A stretch of 64,000 bases of DNA from Candidatus Kinetoplastibacterium desouzaii TCC079E (GTDB taxonomy: Bacteria > Pseudomonadota > Gammaproteobacteria > Burkholderiales > Burkholderiaceae_B). The notes beneath the pieces were generated by a model. That model did not search any database, was not told the DNA's origin, and saw nothing but the letters and a program-made list of their open reading frames with translations. The stretch's first letter is position 1, and every line of letters begins with the position of its first letter. The DNA is taken from contig NC_020294.1 in the NCBI RefSeq assembly GCF_000340795.1, forward strand, positions 62,001 through 126,000, read 5' to 3'. Shown here in pieces: positions 47,146 to 58,741 of this stretch. Position numbers and translations under genes: made by a program.

Positions 47146-48234
47146 ATGGCGTTACGTTGTGGCATAGTAGGTTTACCAAATGTTGGTAAATCAACACTGT
47201 TTAATGCTTTAACAAAAGCTGGAATAGCAGCAGAGAACTATCCTTTTTGTACTATAGAGCCCAATATTGGAATAGTAGAAGTTCCAGATGATCGATTGGA
47301 TATATTAGCAGGAATAGTAAAACCAGAAAGAGTTGTTCACGCAACAGCTGAATTTGTCGATATAGCAGGATTAGTTGCTGGTGCTAGTAGTGGAGAAGGT
47401 TTAGGTAATAAATTTTTATCTCATATTAGAGAAACAGATGCTATTATAAATGTTGTTCGTTGTTTTGCAGATTCTAATGTAATTCATTATGAAGGGAAAA
47501 TAGATCCTATCAATGACATAGAAGTCATTGAAACTGAGTTAATTTTAGCAGATTTAAATACTGCAGAAAAAGCTTTAGCTAAATATACAAAACTTATTTC
47601 AAGTGATAAAAGCAATCAAATTGTAGTGAACTTATTACAATCAATATTAAGTCATTTAGATGGGAATAAACCACTAAGATCTCTAGAATTCTCTTTAGAA
47701 GAAAAGGATTTGATTAAAAGATTTTCGTTCTTAACATATAAACCAATTATGTACGTGGCTAATGTTGATGATAATGGTTTTGTGAATAATAGTCTTCTAA
47801 ATAAAGTTGAAGATTATGCAAAAAGAAATAATATTCCTATGGTTGCTATTTGTGCTTCATTAGAGCAGGAAATAGCTGATTTATCAATTGAAGATAAAAA
47901 GATTTTTTTACAAGATCTAGGTTTTGAAGAAATAGGTTTAAATAGATTAATTCGTTCAGCATTCTCACTTCTTGGATTGCAGACATATTTTACCGTGGGT
48001 GTTAAAGAAGTTCGTGCTTGGACTATCCCTATTGGAGTTACAGCTCCTAAAGCAGCAGCTGTTATACACACAGATTTCGAAAGAGGATTTATAAGGTCTC
48101 AAACAATTGCATATAAAGATTTTGTTGATCTTGGTAGTGAATCAAAGGCTAAAGAAGCTGGCAAAATGAGATCAGAAGGGAAAGATTATATTGTGCAAGA
48201 TGGAGATATTATGAATTTTTTATTTAATGTATAA
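47146..48234 (+). CDS. ychF: Redox-regulated ribosome-binding ATPase YchF
   Basis: An Obg-family P-loop protein that prefers ATP, binds ribosomes and modulates stress responses. Motifs: G1 GLPNVGKST (about residues 8-16), DIAGLV, and NVDD in place of the usual GTPase NKxD motif. The C-terminal TGS domain ends the protein ([20 protein letters not shown]). A TTG at 47134 is in frame, but ATG at 47146 begins [12 protein letters not shown] and has GGA upstream: 362 residues (E. coli 363). The last 11 bases overlap convergent coaD. Confidence 0.96.
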   Translation: MALRCGIVGLPNVGKSTLFNALTKAGIAAENYPFCTIEPNIGIVEVPDDRLDILAGIVKPERVVHATAEFVDIAGLVAGASSGEGLGNKFLSHIRETDAIINVVRCFADSNVIHYEGKIDPINDIEVIETELILADLNTAEKALAKYTKLISSDKSNQIVVNLLQSILSHLDGNKPLRSLEFSLEEKDLIKRFSFLTYKPIMYVANVDDNGFVNNSLLNKVEDYAKRNNIPMVAICASLEQEIADLSIEDKKIFLQDLGFEEIGLNRLIRSAFSLLGLQTYFTVGVKEVRAWTIPIGVTAPKAAAVIHTDFERGFIRSQTIAYKDFVDLGSESKAKEAGKMRSEGKDYIVQDGDIMNFLFNV

Positions 48235-48718
48235 TATGTTTAATTTTTAAATTTTTTTTGAATCCTTCTACTATTGAAGGAGAAACAAATTTACTTATAT
48301 CGCCACCAAATTGAGCTATTTCTCTGACTATTGTACTAGAAATATACTGAAAATTGTCAGAAGGTGTCATGAAGATTGTTTCTATATTACTCATCAGTTG
48401 TTTATTCATTCCTGCCATTTGAAATTCATATTCAAAATCTGAGGCAGCTCTTAGTCCTCTTATTATTATTTGAGCATTTTCTTGTTCTATAAAATCTTTT
48501 AATAGTCCATCAAAGCTAGATACATATACATTAGAGTATTTGGATAATACCTCTTTGGCCATATGTGAGCGTTCTTGTAGAGTAAAGAACGGTTGTTTTT
48601 TTTTACTTGATGCAATAGCAACTAAAATTTTATCAAATAATTTAGAAGTTCTTTTAATAAGATCCTCATGTCCTTTGGTTATAGGATCAAAGGTTCCTGG
48701 ATATACAGCAATTATCAT
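48224..48718 (-). CDS. coaD: Phosphopantetheine adenylyltransferase
   Basis: It makes dephospho-CoA from phosphopantetheine and ATP, the step before CoaE. The nucleotidyltransferase motif is [15 protein letters not shown] (residues 6-20) and the ISSTIVRE block is near the end (about 128-135). At 164 residues it is normal (E. coli 159). It lies downstream of groL behind a terminator and overlaps the convergent ychF by 11 bases. Confidence 0.95.
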   Translation of the reverse strand: MIIAVYPGTFDPITKGHEDLIKRTSKLFDKILVAIASSKKKQPFFTLQERSHMAKEVLSKYSNVYVSSFDGLLKDFIEQENAQIIIRGLRAASDFEYEFQMAGMNKQLMSNIETIFMTPSDNFQYISSTIVREIAQFGGDISKFVSPSIVEGFKKNLKIKHIIH

Positions 48719-48750
48719 ATTATATTAATTCATTTTAATCTCAGCACTGG

Positions 48751-48793
48751 AAAATAAGACAGAACCTATTAGAATTTAAAAGGTTCTGTCTTA
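48751..48793 (-). terminator. Intrinsic terminator of groSL
   Basis: On the reverse strand TAAGACAGAACCT pairs with AGGTTCTGTCTTA (13 base pairs, positions 48755-48793) around a 13-base loop, followed by TTTTCC. It lies about 40 bases past the groL stop. A good rho-independent terminator. Confidence 0.75.
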
Positions 48794-48834
48794 CTTAATA
48801 AGGCATTGTATAAATATGGATTACTTATTTAAGT

Positions 48835-50526
<1,692 letters not shown>

Positions 50527-50564
50527 TTACAATATATAATCAGTCTTTTAATCAATTAATTTAT

Positions 50565-50852
50565 TTAACTGACTACAGCTAGTATTTCATCTTCACGTAT
50601 TACCAGTAATTCTTCTCCATCTACTTTGACAGCTTGTCCAGCGTACTTACCAAATAAAACTCTATCTCCAACTTTCAAATCTACTGGTAGAATTTTTCCA
50701 TCTTCAGTTTTTTTTCCTGGACCTACAGAAAGAACTTCACCTTGATCAGGTTTTTCTGCTGCGCTTTCTGGAATTACTATACCAGAAGCAGTTTTTCTTT
50801 CATTGTCCAAGCGTTTGACGATCACACGATCATGCAGAGGACGCAAAGCCAT
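50565..50852 (-). CDS. groS: Co-chaperonin GroES
   Basis: The 10-kDa lid of the GroEL ring, 95 residues. [16 protein letters not shown] and the mobile loop [12 protein letters not shown] (about 20-31) are standard. AGGAGTG lies 5 bases before the ATG. It is first in the groS-groL operon with a 62-base gap to groL. A heat-shock-type promoter candidate is located 75-100 bases upstream. Confidence 0.97.
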   Translation of the reverse strand: MALRPLHDRVIVKRLDNERKTASGIVIPESAAEKPDQGEVLSVGPGKKTEDGKILPVDLKVGDRVLFGKYAGQAVKVDGEELLVIREDEILAVVS

Positions 50853-50927
50853 AAGACACTCCTGTTTTTTATTTAGTTAATGATAATGGTATTTCAATTT
50901 ATAAATACCACCCTTTGTTAAAGATAT

Positions 50928-50953
50928 ATATGGACTATATTTTTTTGTTCAAG
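50928..50953 (-). promoter_or_regulatory. Sigma-32-like heat-shock promoter of groSL
   Basis: On the reverse strand CTTGAA (50948-50953) is followed after 12 bases by GTCCATAT (50928-50935), which matches the sigma-32 consensus CTTGAA-N13-CCCCATNT at 12 of 14 defined positions or nearly so, with one base less spacing. It is 75 bases upstream of groS. No CIRCE operator is seen nearby. Confidence 0.5.
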
Positions 50954-51017
50954 AGGGTAAGAAAAATATATTTTTTGATAAATATGTTTTTTTATTTAAA
51001 TAGTTTAAGCAATTATA

Positions 51018-51026
51018 TGATACAAT
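51018..51026 (+). promoter_or_regulatory. Extended -10 promoter candidate for tRNA-Lys(CTT)
   Basis: TGATACAAT is an extended -10 (TGN followed by TACAAT) lying 26 bases before the tRNA. No good -35 is present at the expected position, as is usual for extended -10 promoters. Confidence 0.4.
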
Positions 51027-51051
51027 ACGAAATCTTGATTTTTTATAGTTA

Positions 51052-51127
51052 GGGTTGTTAGCTCAGTTGGTAGAGCAGCGGACTCTTAATCCGTAGGTCG
51101 AGTGTTCGAGTCACTCACAGCCCACCA
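51052..51127 (+). tRNA. tRNA-Lys (CTT)
   Basis: A 76-base cloverleaf with encoded CCA. The acceptor GGGTTGT pairs with ACAGCCC (one T-G pair); the anticodon loop ACTCTTAAT carries CTT. It is one of two lysine isoacceptors in the window and is followed by lptD. Confidence 0.96.
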
Positions 51128-51225
51128 TCTTTTAAAGGTAATTTTTTGTTTTTGCAAGTATTTTAGATACGCAAAGAATTAATTGCTAATTTTAAACATT
51201 GTTTGTTATTTTTATTCTTAAGATT

Positions 51226-51255
51226 ACACTAAAATTAGTGTTCTGGTTTTTTTAG
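51226..51255 (+). terminator. Possible terminator before lptD
   Basis: ACACTAA and TTAGTGT (51226-51241) form a short stem, and a run of seven T starts five bases later. It could end read-through from tRNA-Lys ahead of lptD. The stem is short and AT-rich. Confidence 0.35.
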
Positions 51256-51298
51256 TTTCTTAAAAGATATAAATATTAGGAATATATACCAGAGAATT

Positions 51299-53644
51299 GT
51301 GTTTAATTTTCAAAATTTAATTAAATTAATATTAATTTTGTTTTTATTCCTGGCTAAAGAAAGCTTAGCAATATTACAAAACGATATCTCGTTTCACAAT
51401 CATTCTTTGAATCACCAACATATTGATTTATCAAATATAATTTATTTAAATAAATTTAATCCCCAACAAAAAGAAGCGACAAGTATTTTTGAGGCTGATT
51501 ATATAAATATTGATAAAGAAAATATATTGCTTAACTCTAATGCAAAAATCTCTAATTCTGATGCTCTTTTAAAGGGTAATTTGATTAAATATAATAGAAA
51601 GAAAGGAGATATTTTTATAGATGGGCAGTCTGTATTTAAGAGTAGAGACAATATAATTTATGGCAAGAATTTACAATATAATATTTATAATTATATTGGT
51701 AACGTAAAAGAGGCCAAATGTTTTATTGGAAATAATTTATCTTATGCTGAAGCTGATAATATTGATATATTAAGCAATTCAAAGATAAGATTAAGTAAAT
51801 TTACTTATACAGGTTGTTTGTGTAGTAATAAATCATGGTATATAAAAGCTAATTCTTTATTGTTGGATTTTGATAAAAATGAAGGGAAAGCCAAAAACAG
51901 TTACCTATATTTTTATGGTATTCCTATCATGATATTTCCTTATTTAACATTTCCTGTGAAAAACAAATCAAAGTCAGGTTTTCTTATTCCTACTTGTGGG
52001 ATAAGTAGCACTAATGGTTTGGATATTGGTTTGCCATACTATATAAATATTGCAAACAATTATGATATGACTATTACTCCTAGAATTTTAAGTAGTGTTG
52101 GTGTGTTATTTGAAAATGAGTTTAGGTATCTTCAAAGAGACATGTCTGGATATTTGATAAGTAGTTACTTATATAATAATTCAGATCATAACAGATGGTT
52201 TTACAAATGGGAAAATCAGTTATTTATAACAAAGAATATTAGTTTAGATATAAATATCTCAAGAGTTTCTGATAATAGTTATTTTAGAGATTTTACTTCT
52301 ATATTGTCTCAGAATGAGGCTATATATTTACCAGAGATGTGTAAATTAATGTGGTTTAATAGCGAATTGCGAGGTTTTATACAATATTATAAATACAGAG
52401 TTTTGTCTAATAAAGATAGTAATATATCTTTATTTTTTGATAGATCTCCTGAGTTTGTTTTTGAGGGGTCATTGTATAAGAGTAATTATTTTAATGTTGG
52501 TGTTTATTCGAATTTTGTAAATCTAATTAGCAAGAAAAAAGATTTTAATAGTTTAAATAGTGCTAAGAGATTACAGCTGTATCCTTTTATATCTTGTCAA
52601 ATAAATCATCCTGCTTATTATATAAAATCAAAATTAGGTTTACATACATCTAGATATATAGTGAATTATCATGGTTCTAGTAGACATAATATATTGTCTC
52701 GTACAATTCCATTATATTCATTAGATAGTAAAGTTTGTTTTAATAAAGATATAACCTTATTTGGTAACAAAGATATCAGGCAATTAATTGAACCAAGATT
52801 GTTTTACTTATATGTACCTTATAAATATCAAGATGACATACCATGTTTAGATACTAGTTTATCGTCTTTGTGTATTAATCAGTTGTTTGATGAAAATCTT
52901 TATAATGGAGGTTGGGATAGAATAGCAAATGCTAATCATATAGCTTTTTCTTTGTCTACTAGTTTTATAGATAAATTTGTTGGTGTTGAGAAATTTTCCA
53001 TTTCAGCAGCAAAAAAATTTATTTTTAATACAAGGAAAGTCTATTTATTTAATGAGAAAGTTGATTTAAAAAGAGATTCTGATTTTTTATTATCGATTAA
53101 ATCCTCATTAAACAACTATATTTTTTTCGAGGGAACAACTAATTATAATTATTGTGATAATAAATGCTCAAACTTATTGATGAGCTTGCGTTATTCTCCA
53201 GAAGAATTTAATAATTTATATATATCATATAAACATCAAATTGAATACTCAAATGAATCTGTGAGAAATAGTGAACTAAATAACGATAATATTACCATTG
53301 CATTACAATTGCCTTTATATAATTCATTTTATGGCATTGGAAGATTAGATTGTTCTGTCTTATATAAGAAGGATATTAATTCTAATTTGTCTGCTTGCCA
53401 TCCTAAAATAGTACAATCTATATTAGGTTTTGAGTATAAAAAGGATAATTGTTGGATTGGTAGAATTATTTTCAGAAGACATTCTATTTCTTCTACGAGG
53501 GAAAATAATGCTTTGTTTTTTCAAATAGAGTTTAATGGACTAGGATCTTTAGGTATTGATCCTATTGGATTTTTAACAAAAAGCATTCCAGGTTATAATC
53601 CTGTAATGATGAGACCTTTAGAAAATCATGAGATGTGTTTATGA
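51299..53644 (+). CDS. lptD: LPS-assembly protein LptD
   Basis: LptD is the outer-membrane beta-barrel that, with LptE, places lipopolysaccharide on the cell surface. A signal peptide covers about residues 1-24 (start GTG at 51299). The N-terminal OstA/jellyroll domain spans about 45-210 (NAKISNSDALLKGNLIKYN and GCLCSNKSWYIKA blocks). The long C-terminal barrel is strongly drifted but uninterrupted. Length 781 equals E. coli (784). Several cysteines are present that could make the family's disulfides. It is first in lptD-surA-rsmA and overlaps surA by ATGA. Retention implies a surface with LPS or lipid A. Confidence 0.92.
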   Translation: MFNFQNLIKLILILFLFLAKESLAILQNDISFHNHSLNHQHIDLSNIIYLNKFNPQQKEATSIFEADYINIDKENILLNSNAKISNSDALLKGNLIKYNRKKGDIFIDGQSVFKSRDNIIYGKNLQYNIYNYIGNVKEAKCFIGNNLSYAEADNIDILSNSKIRLSKFTYTGCLCSNKSWYIKANSLLLDFDKNEGKAKNSYLYFYGIPIMIFPYLTFPVKNKSKSGFLIPTCGISSTNGLDIGLPYYINIANNYDMTITPRILSSVGVLFENEFRYLQRDMSGYLISSYLYNNSDHNRWFYKWENQLFITKNISLDINISRVSDNSYFRDFTSILSQNEAIYLPEMCKLMWFNSELRGFIQYYKYRVLSNKDSNISLFFDRSPEFVFEGSLYKSNYFNVGVYSNFVNLISKKKDFNSLNSAKRLQLYPFISCQINHPAYYIKSKLGLHTSRYIVNYHGSSRHNILSRTIPLYSLDSKVCFNKDITLFGNKDIRQLIEPRLFYLYVPYKYQDDIPCLDTSLSSLCINQLFDENLYNGGWDRIANANHIAFSLSTSFIDKFVGVEKFSISAAKKFIFNTRKVYLFNEKVDLKRDSDFLLSIKSSLNNYIFFEGTTNYNYCDNKCSNLLMSLRYSPEEFNNLYISYKHQIEYSNESVRNSELNNDNITIALQLPLYNSFYGIGRLDCSVLYKKDINSNLSACHPKIVQSILGFEYKKDNCWIGRIIFRRHSISSTRENNALFFQIEFNGLGSLGIDPIGFLTKSIPGYNPVMMRPLENHEMCL

Positions 53645-54990
53645 TGTATAGAGTAAAAGTATTAGATTCTATAAAACAAAATATATTGTTATTTATATTT
53701 ATGTTAATAACTTTTGATATATTTGCTATTCATAAAGAAAGTAATTTAAATGTATCTTTTTGCAATGGAATAGCTGCTGTTGTTAATGGTGAGATAATTA
53801 CTATTACAGAATTGGATGCTGAGGAGAATATTTTTAGAAGCGGTTCAAATAAACAGTTAAAAAAAATATCTGAATATGATTTAAGGAGATTGGCGTTACA
53901 AAAACTTATTGATAAGATACTAATTAGACAAGAATCCAATAAAAGAAATATATTTGTAAGTGATAATGATATTTATAATGTTGTTCATTCAATAGCTTCT
54001 CATAATAATATGACGATAGATAAATTTCGCGTTTTTGTAGAAAAAAATGGCTTATTATGGACATCATACTTAGATAGTTTACGTGATGAGATGTATGATA
54101 GCTTTCTTAGAAAGCAAATTTTTGAAGAAAGTAGTCTCGTGAATTATGAAAATAATTGTGTGAAGCAGATATCAAATAATAATATAGAATCAAATAGAAA
54201 TAAATTAGTTTCTCTTGCTCAAATTTTCATAAGAATTCCAGAAAATGCAACTTCTAGTGAGATTGATGAATTATATAAAAAAGCAAGTATTTTGCACGAT
54301 GATGCTTCTAAAAATCACAATTTTTCTGAGTTGGCAATTAATTTTTCAGATGGTATAGAAGCATCAAGTGGTGGTTTTCTAGGCAAGAGACTATTAGACA
54401 AATGGCCAGATGTATTTGTTGAGAATATTGTTTCTTTGTCTAATGGAGAAATAAGTAAAATCATAAAAAGTAGTAGCGGTTTTCATATTTTAAAGATGTT
54501 AGATAGAGAAGTTGATAGTATGTCTTATGTTAGTAATGATAAAAATTTAGTAGATCAATTTCATATAAAACATATTTTAGTAAAAAAATCTTTTGCAATT
54601 ACCGATGAGGAGGCATTTTTATATTTATCGGCTATTAGGAAGGAAATTATATCGAATTGTATTTGTTTTGAAGATATGGCTCAAAAGTATTCACATGATA
54701 TTACAGCACCACAAGGTGGTGATATGGGATGGTTGACTTTAAGTGAGATGTTGCCAGAAATTGCAAAGAGTGTTGTTTGTTTAACTGATAATAAAGTCAG
54801 TGAAATTATAACTTCCCCTATTGGTTACCATATTATAAAATTATATAGTCGTAGATTATTAGATATCAAAGAAGATCGTCAAGAAATTACAAACAATCAA
54901 TATTTGTTTGATTTACATGGCAAATATATTTTTGATGTTTGGTTAGAAAGAATAAGATCACAATCATATATACATTCTAATTCTGTATAG
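53641..54990 (+). CDS. surA: Periplasmic chaperone/peptidyl-prolyl isomerase SurA
   Basis: SurA escorts outer-membrane proteins such as LptD through the periplasm. A signal segment lies at about residues 14-33. The N-terminal chaperone region (about 40-160, starting CNGIAAVVNGEIIT) is followed by two parvulin domains: the first at about 180-285 (ASSGGFLGKRLLDKWP), the second at about 305-410 (FHIKHILVKKSF, then QGGDMGWL). Length 449 is normal (E. coli 428). The ATG at 53641 overlaps the lptD stop (ATGA), giving translational coupling. In relatives pdxA often follows; here rsmA is next. Confidence 0.92.
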   Translation: MMYRVKVLDSIKQNILLFIFMLITFDIFAIHKESNLNVSFCNGIAAVVNGEIITITELDAEENIFRSGSNKQLKKISEYDLRRLALQKLIDKILIRQESNKRNIFVSDNDIYNVVHSIASHNNMTIDKFRVFVEKNGLLWTSYLDSLRDEMYDSFLRKQIFEESSLVNYENNCVKQISNNNIESNRNKLVSLAQIFIRIPENATSSEIDELYKKASILHDDASKNHNFSELAINFSDGIEASSGGFLGKRLLDKWPDVFVENIVSLSNGEISKIIKSSSGFHILKMLDREVDSMSYVSNDKNLVDQFHIKHILVKKSFAITDEEAFLYLSAIRKEIISNCICFEDMAQKYSHDITAPQGGDMGWLTLSEMLPEIAKSVVCLTDNKVSEIITSPIGYHIIKLYSRRLLDIKEDRQEITNNQYLFDLHGKYIFDVWLERIRSQSYIHSNSV

Positions 54991-55010
54991 GATATTATTT
55001 TGGATTTAAA

Positions 55011-55805
55011 GTGGTAAATATTATGTTATTACATAAAGCAAGAAAACGTTTTGGTCAGAATTTTTTAATAGATAATGTGATAATTGATAAGATATTAGCT
55101 TCTTTTAGTCCTCAAGCAGAAGACTTTGTTATAGAAATAGGTCCAGGTTTATCTGCCATAACAAAACCTTTGTCATGTTTGGTTAATAAATTAACTTGCA
55201 TAGAAATTGATCGTGATTTAGTAAGGGTTTTAAAGAAGAAGTTTGATAATTGTAACGTATGTATAATTGAGGCAGATGCATTAAAATTCGATTTTAATCA
55301 ATTTAATTGTAAAGCAAGGGTTATAGGCAATCTTCCATATAATATTTCAACACAGTTATTATTTAGGCTTATGGAGTTTGATGAGAAAATAATAGATGGA
55401 TATTTTATGCTACAAAGGGAAGTGGTAGAAAGAATGATATCGCGACCATCTAGTTCAAATTACGGACGTTTGAGTGTTATGCTACAAGAACGATACAAAA
55501 TAGAAAAGCTATTTGATATTAGTCCATCTTCTTTCAACCCTGAACCAAAGGTCTTCTCATCTTTTGTTCGTTTGATTCCTTTATCAGTGGATAGAATAAA
55601 ACCTATTAATTATGATTTATTTAGCAAGGTAGTAAGTCAATCTTTTTCTCAGAAAAGAAAAATTTTAAGTAATTCTTTAGGTGAGTGGTCTAATTATATT
55701 CCTTGGGACAAACTAAATATTAGTCCTAAATCTAGAGCTGAGAATATATCAGTACATGAATTTATAGAAATATCTGATATATTATACGAATATGGTTTTT
55801 GTTAG
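55011..55805 (+). CDS. rsmA: 16S rRNA dimethyladenosine transferase
   Basis: RsmA (KsgA) dimethylates two adenines near the 3' end of 16S rRNA in late 30S assembly. SAM-binding IEIGPGLSAITKPL (about residues 44-57), the catalytic GNLPYNIST (about 106-114), and FFMLQREVVERM-like FMLQREVVERM are visible. An N-terminal KRFGQNFLID is typical. At 264 residues it is normal (E. coli 273). GTG at 55011 and ATG at 55023 are both possible starts; the latter gives MLLHKARKRFGQNFL. It follows surA by 20 bases. Confidence 0.95.
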   Translation: MVNIMLLHKARKRFGQNFLIDNVIIDKILASFSPQAEDFVIEIGPGLSAITKPLSCLVNKLTCIEIDRDLVRVLKKKFDNCNVCIIEADALKFDFNQFNCKARVIGNLPYNISTQLLFRLMEFDEKIIDGYFMLQREVVERMISRPSSSNYGRLSVMLQERYKIEKLFDISPSSFNPEPKVFSSFVRLIPLSVDRIKPINYDLFSKVVSQSFSQKRKILSNSLGEWSNYIPWDKLNISPKSRAENISVHEFIEISDILYEYGFC

Positions 55806-55827
55806 AATTTTATTTAATTCTATTTTT

Positions 55828-57249
55828 TTAAATTAGAAAGATAGTTGCAAGACCTAAAAATATTAGAAACCCTAGTGAGTCAGTAGCAAAGGTTAGAAGA
55901 ACGGAAGATCCTATTGCAGGATCCTTTTTAAAACGAGCTCTTAAGATAGGTACTAGGACTCCTATTATTGTTCCAATAATGACATTACATATTATTGCTC
56001 CCATCATAACTAAAGCAATCATAATAGATTTAGACATTGCCCAGGCAAAAATAGCAGCTACTATACTTCCACAACTTCCTACCAAAGAAGCTACAAGAAT
56101 CTCTCGTTTTACTAATTGCCATAAATCTCTTTCTGTAATATGTCCTGTTGCTAAGGCTCTTATTACCATAGTCATAGTCTGATTTCCAGAATTACCTCCA
56201 ATTCCTGCTACTATGGACATTAGAAATGCCAGTATTACCAGTTTGCTTACGGTATCTTCAAATCTTGAAGCTATAAATGAAGATATGGATGCGGTAAATA
56301 AATTAACTAATAGCCAAGGAGCACGATTCATTATTGCTGTACTTAAAGGAGAGAACATATCTTCCTCTTGCAGACCAGCTCTAGACAATTCTTGTACTTG
56401 TGAGTTTTCTTGTATAACATCTACTACGTCTGCAATTGTTACTCTACCTACTAATCGTCCGCTATCATCTATGACTGGTGCTGAAACAAGATCATAACGT
56501 TCAAATGCGCCAGCTGCATCTATATCAGAATCCAATGGATTTAAAGTTAAGAAGTCACTGCTCATAACAGACTTAACTTCTGTTTCAGGTTCTCGTACTA
56601 ATATTGTTGTTAAAGGGAGGACTCCTTGCATTTTATCTTGTCTATCAACGACAAAGATTTGATCTGTGTGATCTGGCAGTTCTTGTAGTCGGCGCAAATA
56701 TCTTAAAACAACTTCCAGAGTAATATCTTCTCTTACTTTTACCATTTCAAAATCCATAATAGCTCCTACGCTTTCTTCTGGATAGCCTAGTGCTTCTATG
56801 AATTTTAAACGTTCTTCTTCATTTAGTCCTTTTTGTACTTCTGATATAGCATCTGCTGGTAGATCTTGAGCTATATATGCTAATTCATCAGCATCTAGTT
56901 TGCTAATAATAGATACAAGATTATCATGTTCCATTATTTCGACAAGAGATTTTCTTACCCAGTTTTCTACTTCTATAATGATATCAGCTTTATAGTCTTC
57001 GTTAACAATTGACCATATTTTTTGCCTTTTATCCTTAGGTAGTGATTCTAAAATAAAAGCTATATCTGCTGGATGTAAATCATTTATAAAATTATTTAGA
57101 TTGTTCTCTATAGTTAGATCATTTATTACATTTTGTTTATTTATTTCATTGTTGGGTGTTTGATTTCGTAAATATTCTTGAATTTTTAGCAAGGCTTTTT
57201 GTGCGTCTTCTGGATCAAGTTTATGTATTTCATTATTATTATTTTTCAT
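55828..57249 (-). CDS. mgtE: Magnesium transporter MgtE
   Basis: A 473-residue Mg2+ channel. The N-terminal acidic helical domain (about 30-150) contains LHPADIAFILESL. Two CBS domains follow (about 155-280; VSAPVIDDSGRLVGRVTIADV), then five transmembrane helices (about 310-470) with the GGNSGNQTMTMVIRALA pore block. The cytosolic Mg2+-sensing acidic residues appear kept. It overlaps nothing and starts 4 bases after the thioesterase stop on the same strand. With corC at 60-61 kb the window holds two Mg-handling genes. Confidence 0.95.
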   Translation of the reverse strand: MKNNNNEIHKLDPEDAQKALLKIQEYLRNQTPNNEINKQNVINDLTIENNLNNFINDLHPADIAFILESLPKDKRQKIWSIVNEDYKADIIIEVENWVRKSLVEIMEHDNLVSIISKLDADELAYIAQDLPADAISEVQKGLNEEERLKFIEALGYPEESVGAIMDFEMVKVREDITLEVVLRYLRRLQELPDHTDQIFVVDRQDKMQGVLPLTTILVREPETEVKSVMSSDFLTLNPLDSDIDAAGAFERYDLVSAPVIDDSGRLVGRVTIADVVDVIQENSQVQELSRAGLQEEDMFSPLSTAIMNRAPWLLVNLFTASISSFIASRFEDTVSKLVILAFLMSIVAGIGGNSGNQTMTMVIRALATGHITERDLWQLVKREILVASLVGSCGSIVAAIFAWAMSKSIMIALVMMGAIICNVIIGTIIGVLVPILRARFKKDPAIGSSVLLTFATDSLGFLIFLGLATIFLI

Positions 57250-57252
57250 TTT

Positions 57253-57657
57253 TTATTCTAAATTAGAAGGAAGGATACGGCTTTTGCCATTAATATCAGT
57301 AGCTACAAATGTTAATACAGCTTCAGCTGCTTTAATTAAATCACCATTAAATGGTCTTGTTTCTTTATAAACATCAATAGAAATTGTTATAGATGTTTTA
57401 CCTGTTTTCATGGTATTAGCAAATATACTAACTAAATCTCCTATTTTTATAGGACTCGTAAATTGTAAAGAATTAATTGCTACTGTTGCTACACGTCCTA
57501 TTGATATTTTTGTCGCTACTACAGATCCAGCCAGATCTATTTGAGACATAATCCATCCTCCAAATACATCACCATTAACATTAGCATCTGATGGCATTGG
57601 CATTAATTTCAAAATTAAGTTATTGCAGTTTATGTTTTCATTATGAATTTTTATCAT
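57253..57657 (-). CDS. Acyl-CoA thioesterase (YciA-like hotdog)
   Basis: A 134-residue hotdog-fold protein. LMPMPSDANVNGDVFGGWIMSQIDLAG (in two blocks) has the Asn-Asp-x-Phe-Gly-Gly catalytic region of YciA-type acyl-CoA hydrolases. SLQFTSPIKIGDLV and the ending strand LTFVATDINGKSR are typical. It probably hydrolyses short to medium acyl-CoAs. It sits between suhB-like and mgtE genes on one strand. Confidence 0.9.
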   Translation of the reverse strand: MIKIHNENINCNNLILKLMPMPSDANVNGDVFGGWIMSQIDLAGSVVATKISIGRVATVAINSLQFTSPIKIGDLVSIFANTMKTGKTSITISIDVYKETRPFNGDLIKAAEAVLTFVATDINGKSRILPSNLE

Positions 57658-57749
57658 TTTAATATTTTATCTAATAGTTTTTAGAAAGTTTGAATATTGT
57701 ATCAATTCATTTTAATTAGGTGTGTTTTTAATGCGTATAGAATATAGAC

Positions 57750-58625
57750 TTACAATATAAATTTTGCAATGATTGTTTGTAGATTTTCAAATATCATATT
57801 ATTTCCAGATAAAATCCATCCATTAATAGGCCACGGATTCTGTTGTAGAATATCTTCACATTTGCCATTTGATTCTCTTATCAAAATGGTTCCAGCGGCA
57901 GTATCCCAAGGTGACAAGTCTAGATCAACGTAACCATCGTACCTTCCACATGCAACCCATGATAAATCTAAAGAAGCAGCTCCCATTTTTCTGATGCTTT
58001 TTACTTTTCTTGCAATACCATTTGATATTTTTGTTCGTAACTTTTTATTGATATAATCTTTAGATGGTATTCCTGTAGATATTATAGAGTCGCTTAATTT
58101 GTTGTTTTTTGAGCATAGTATTTTAGTGCCGTTTAGGTATGACCCTGAACCTAATAATGATGTAAATAATTCATCACGATTTGGATCGTATACTACTCCT
58201 ATAACAGGAGTGTCTTTTTCTAGAACAATATTGCTAATAGTTATCCCTTTTCTGACAACTAATGCAATTGAAATGGCATAGTGTGGTATTCCATGTAAAA
58301 AATTAGTAGTTCCATCTAATGGGTCTATATACCATGTTGCTATATCATTTACACAGTTTTCTGATTCTTCTGCCACAAAACCAAAAGAATATTTTTTATT
58401 GGACTTTAATATTTCTATTATTGTTTTTTCTGATTCAAAATCTGCTTTAGTAACAAAATGATTGTGTGATTTTTTGTTTATTACTAATTTAGATCTATCT
58501 AGGTAGTATTTTTTTAAAATAGTTGCTGCGTTTAGCGCAGCTTTAATTGATAGGTTTAATAATTCATGTAGATATGATTCTTGTAGTTTGAATTCTATTT
58601 CATTGTTATGTTGAACGGTATACAT
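57750..58625 (-). CDS. suhB: Inositol monophosphatase family protein (SuhB-like)
   Basis: A 291-residue Mg2+-dependent phosphatase of the IMPase family. Metal-binding motifs are FVTKADFESEKTI, AEESENC, WYIDPLDGTTNFLHGIPHY in which DPLDGTTN is the key signature (about residues 108-115), and SPWDTAAGTILIRESNG near the end. E. coli SuhB is 267 residues; the N-terminus here is about 20 longer, with no obvious internal start. SuhB can also act in rRNA transcription antitermination. The gene is upstream of the thioesterase, 92 bases apart. Confidence 0.88.
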   Translation of the reverse strand: MYTVQHNNEIEFKLQESYLHELLNLSIKAALNAATILKKYYLDRSKLVINKKSHNHFVTKADFESEKTIIEILKSNKKYSFGFVAEESENCVNDIATWYIDPLDGTTNFLHGIPHYAISIALVVRKGITISNIVLEKDTPVIGVVYDPNRDELFTSLLGSGSYLNGTKILCSKNNKLSDSIISTGIPSKDYINKKLRTKISNGIARKVKSIRKMGAASLDLSWVACGRYDGYVDLDLSPWDTAAGTILIRESNGKCEDILQQNPWPINGWILSGNNMIFENLQTIIAKFIL

Positions 58626-58741
58626 GATTAATTATGATGTTATTTATGAGGATGTTTAACATTATTAACAATGTTTATTATATATGAAACAGATCTTTAT
58701 AAGAAAAGTAAAATTTTTAATACTATATGTTATATTTATAG

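Noticed and set aside
50853-51000. CIRCE operator for HrcA control of groSL
   Set aside because: No TTAGCACTC-N9-GAGTGCTAA is present. The GAGTG near groS is part of its Shine-Dalgarno region.
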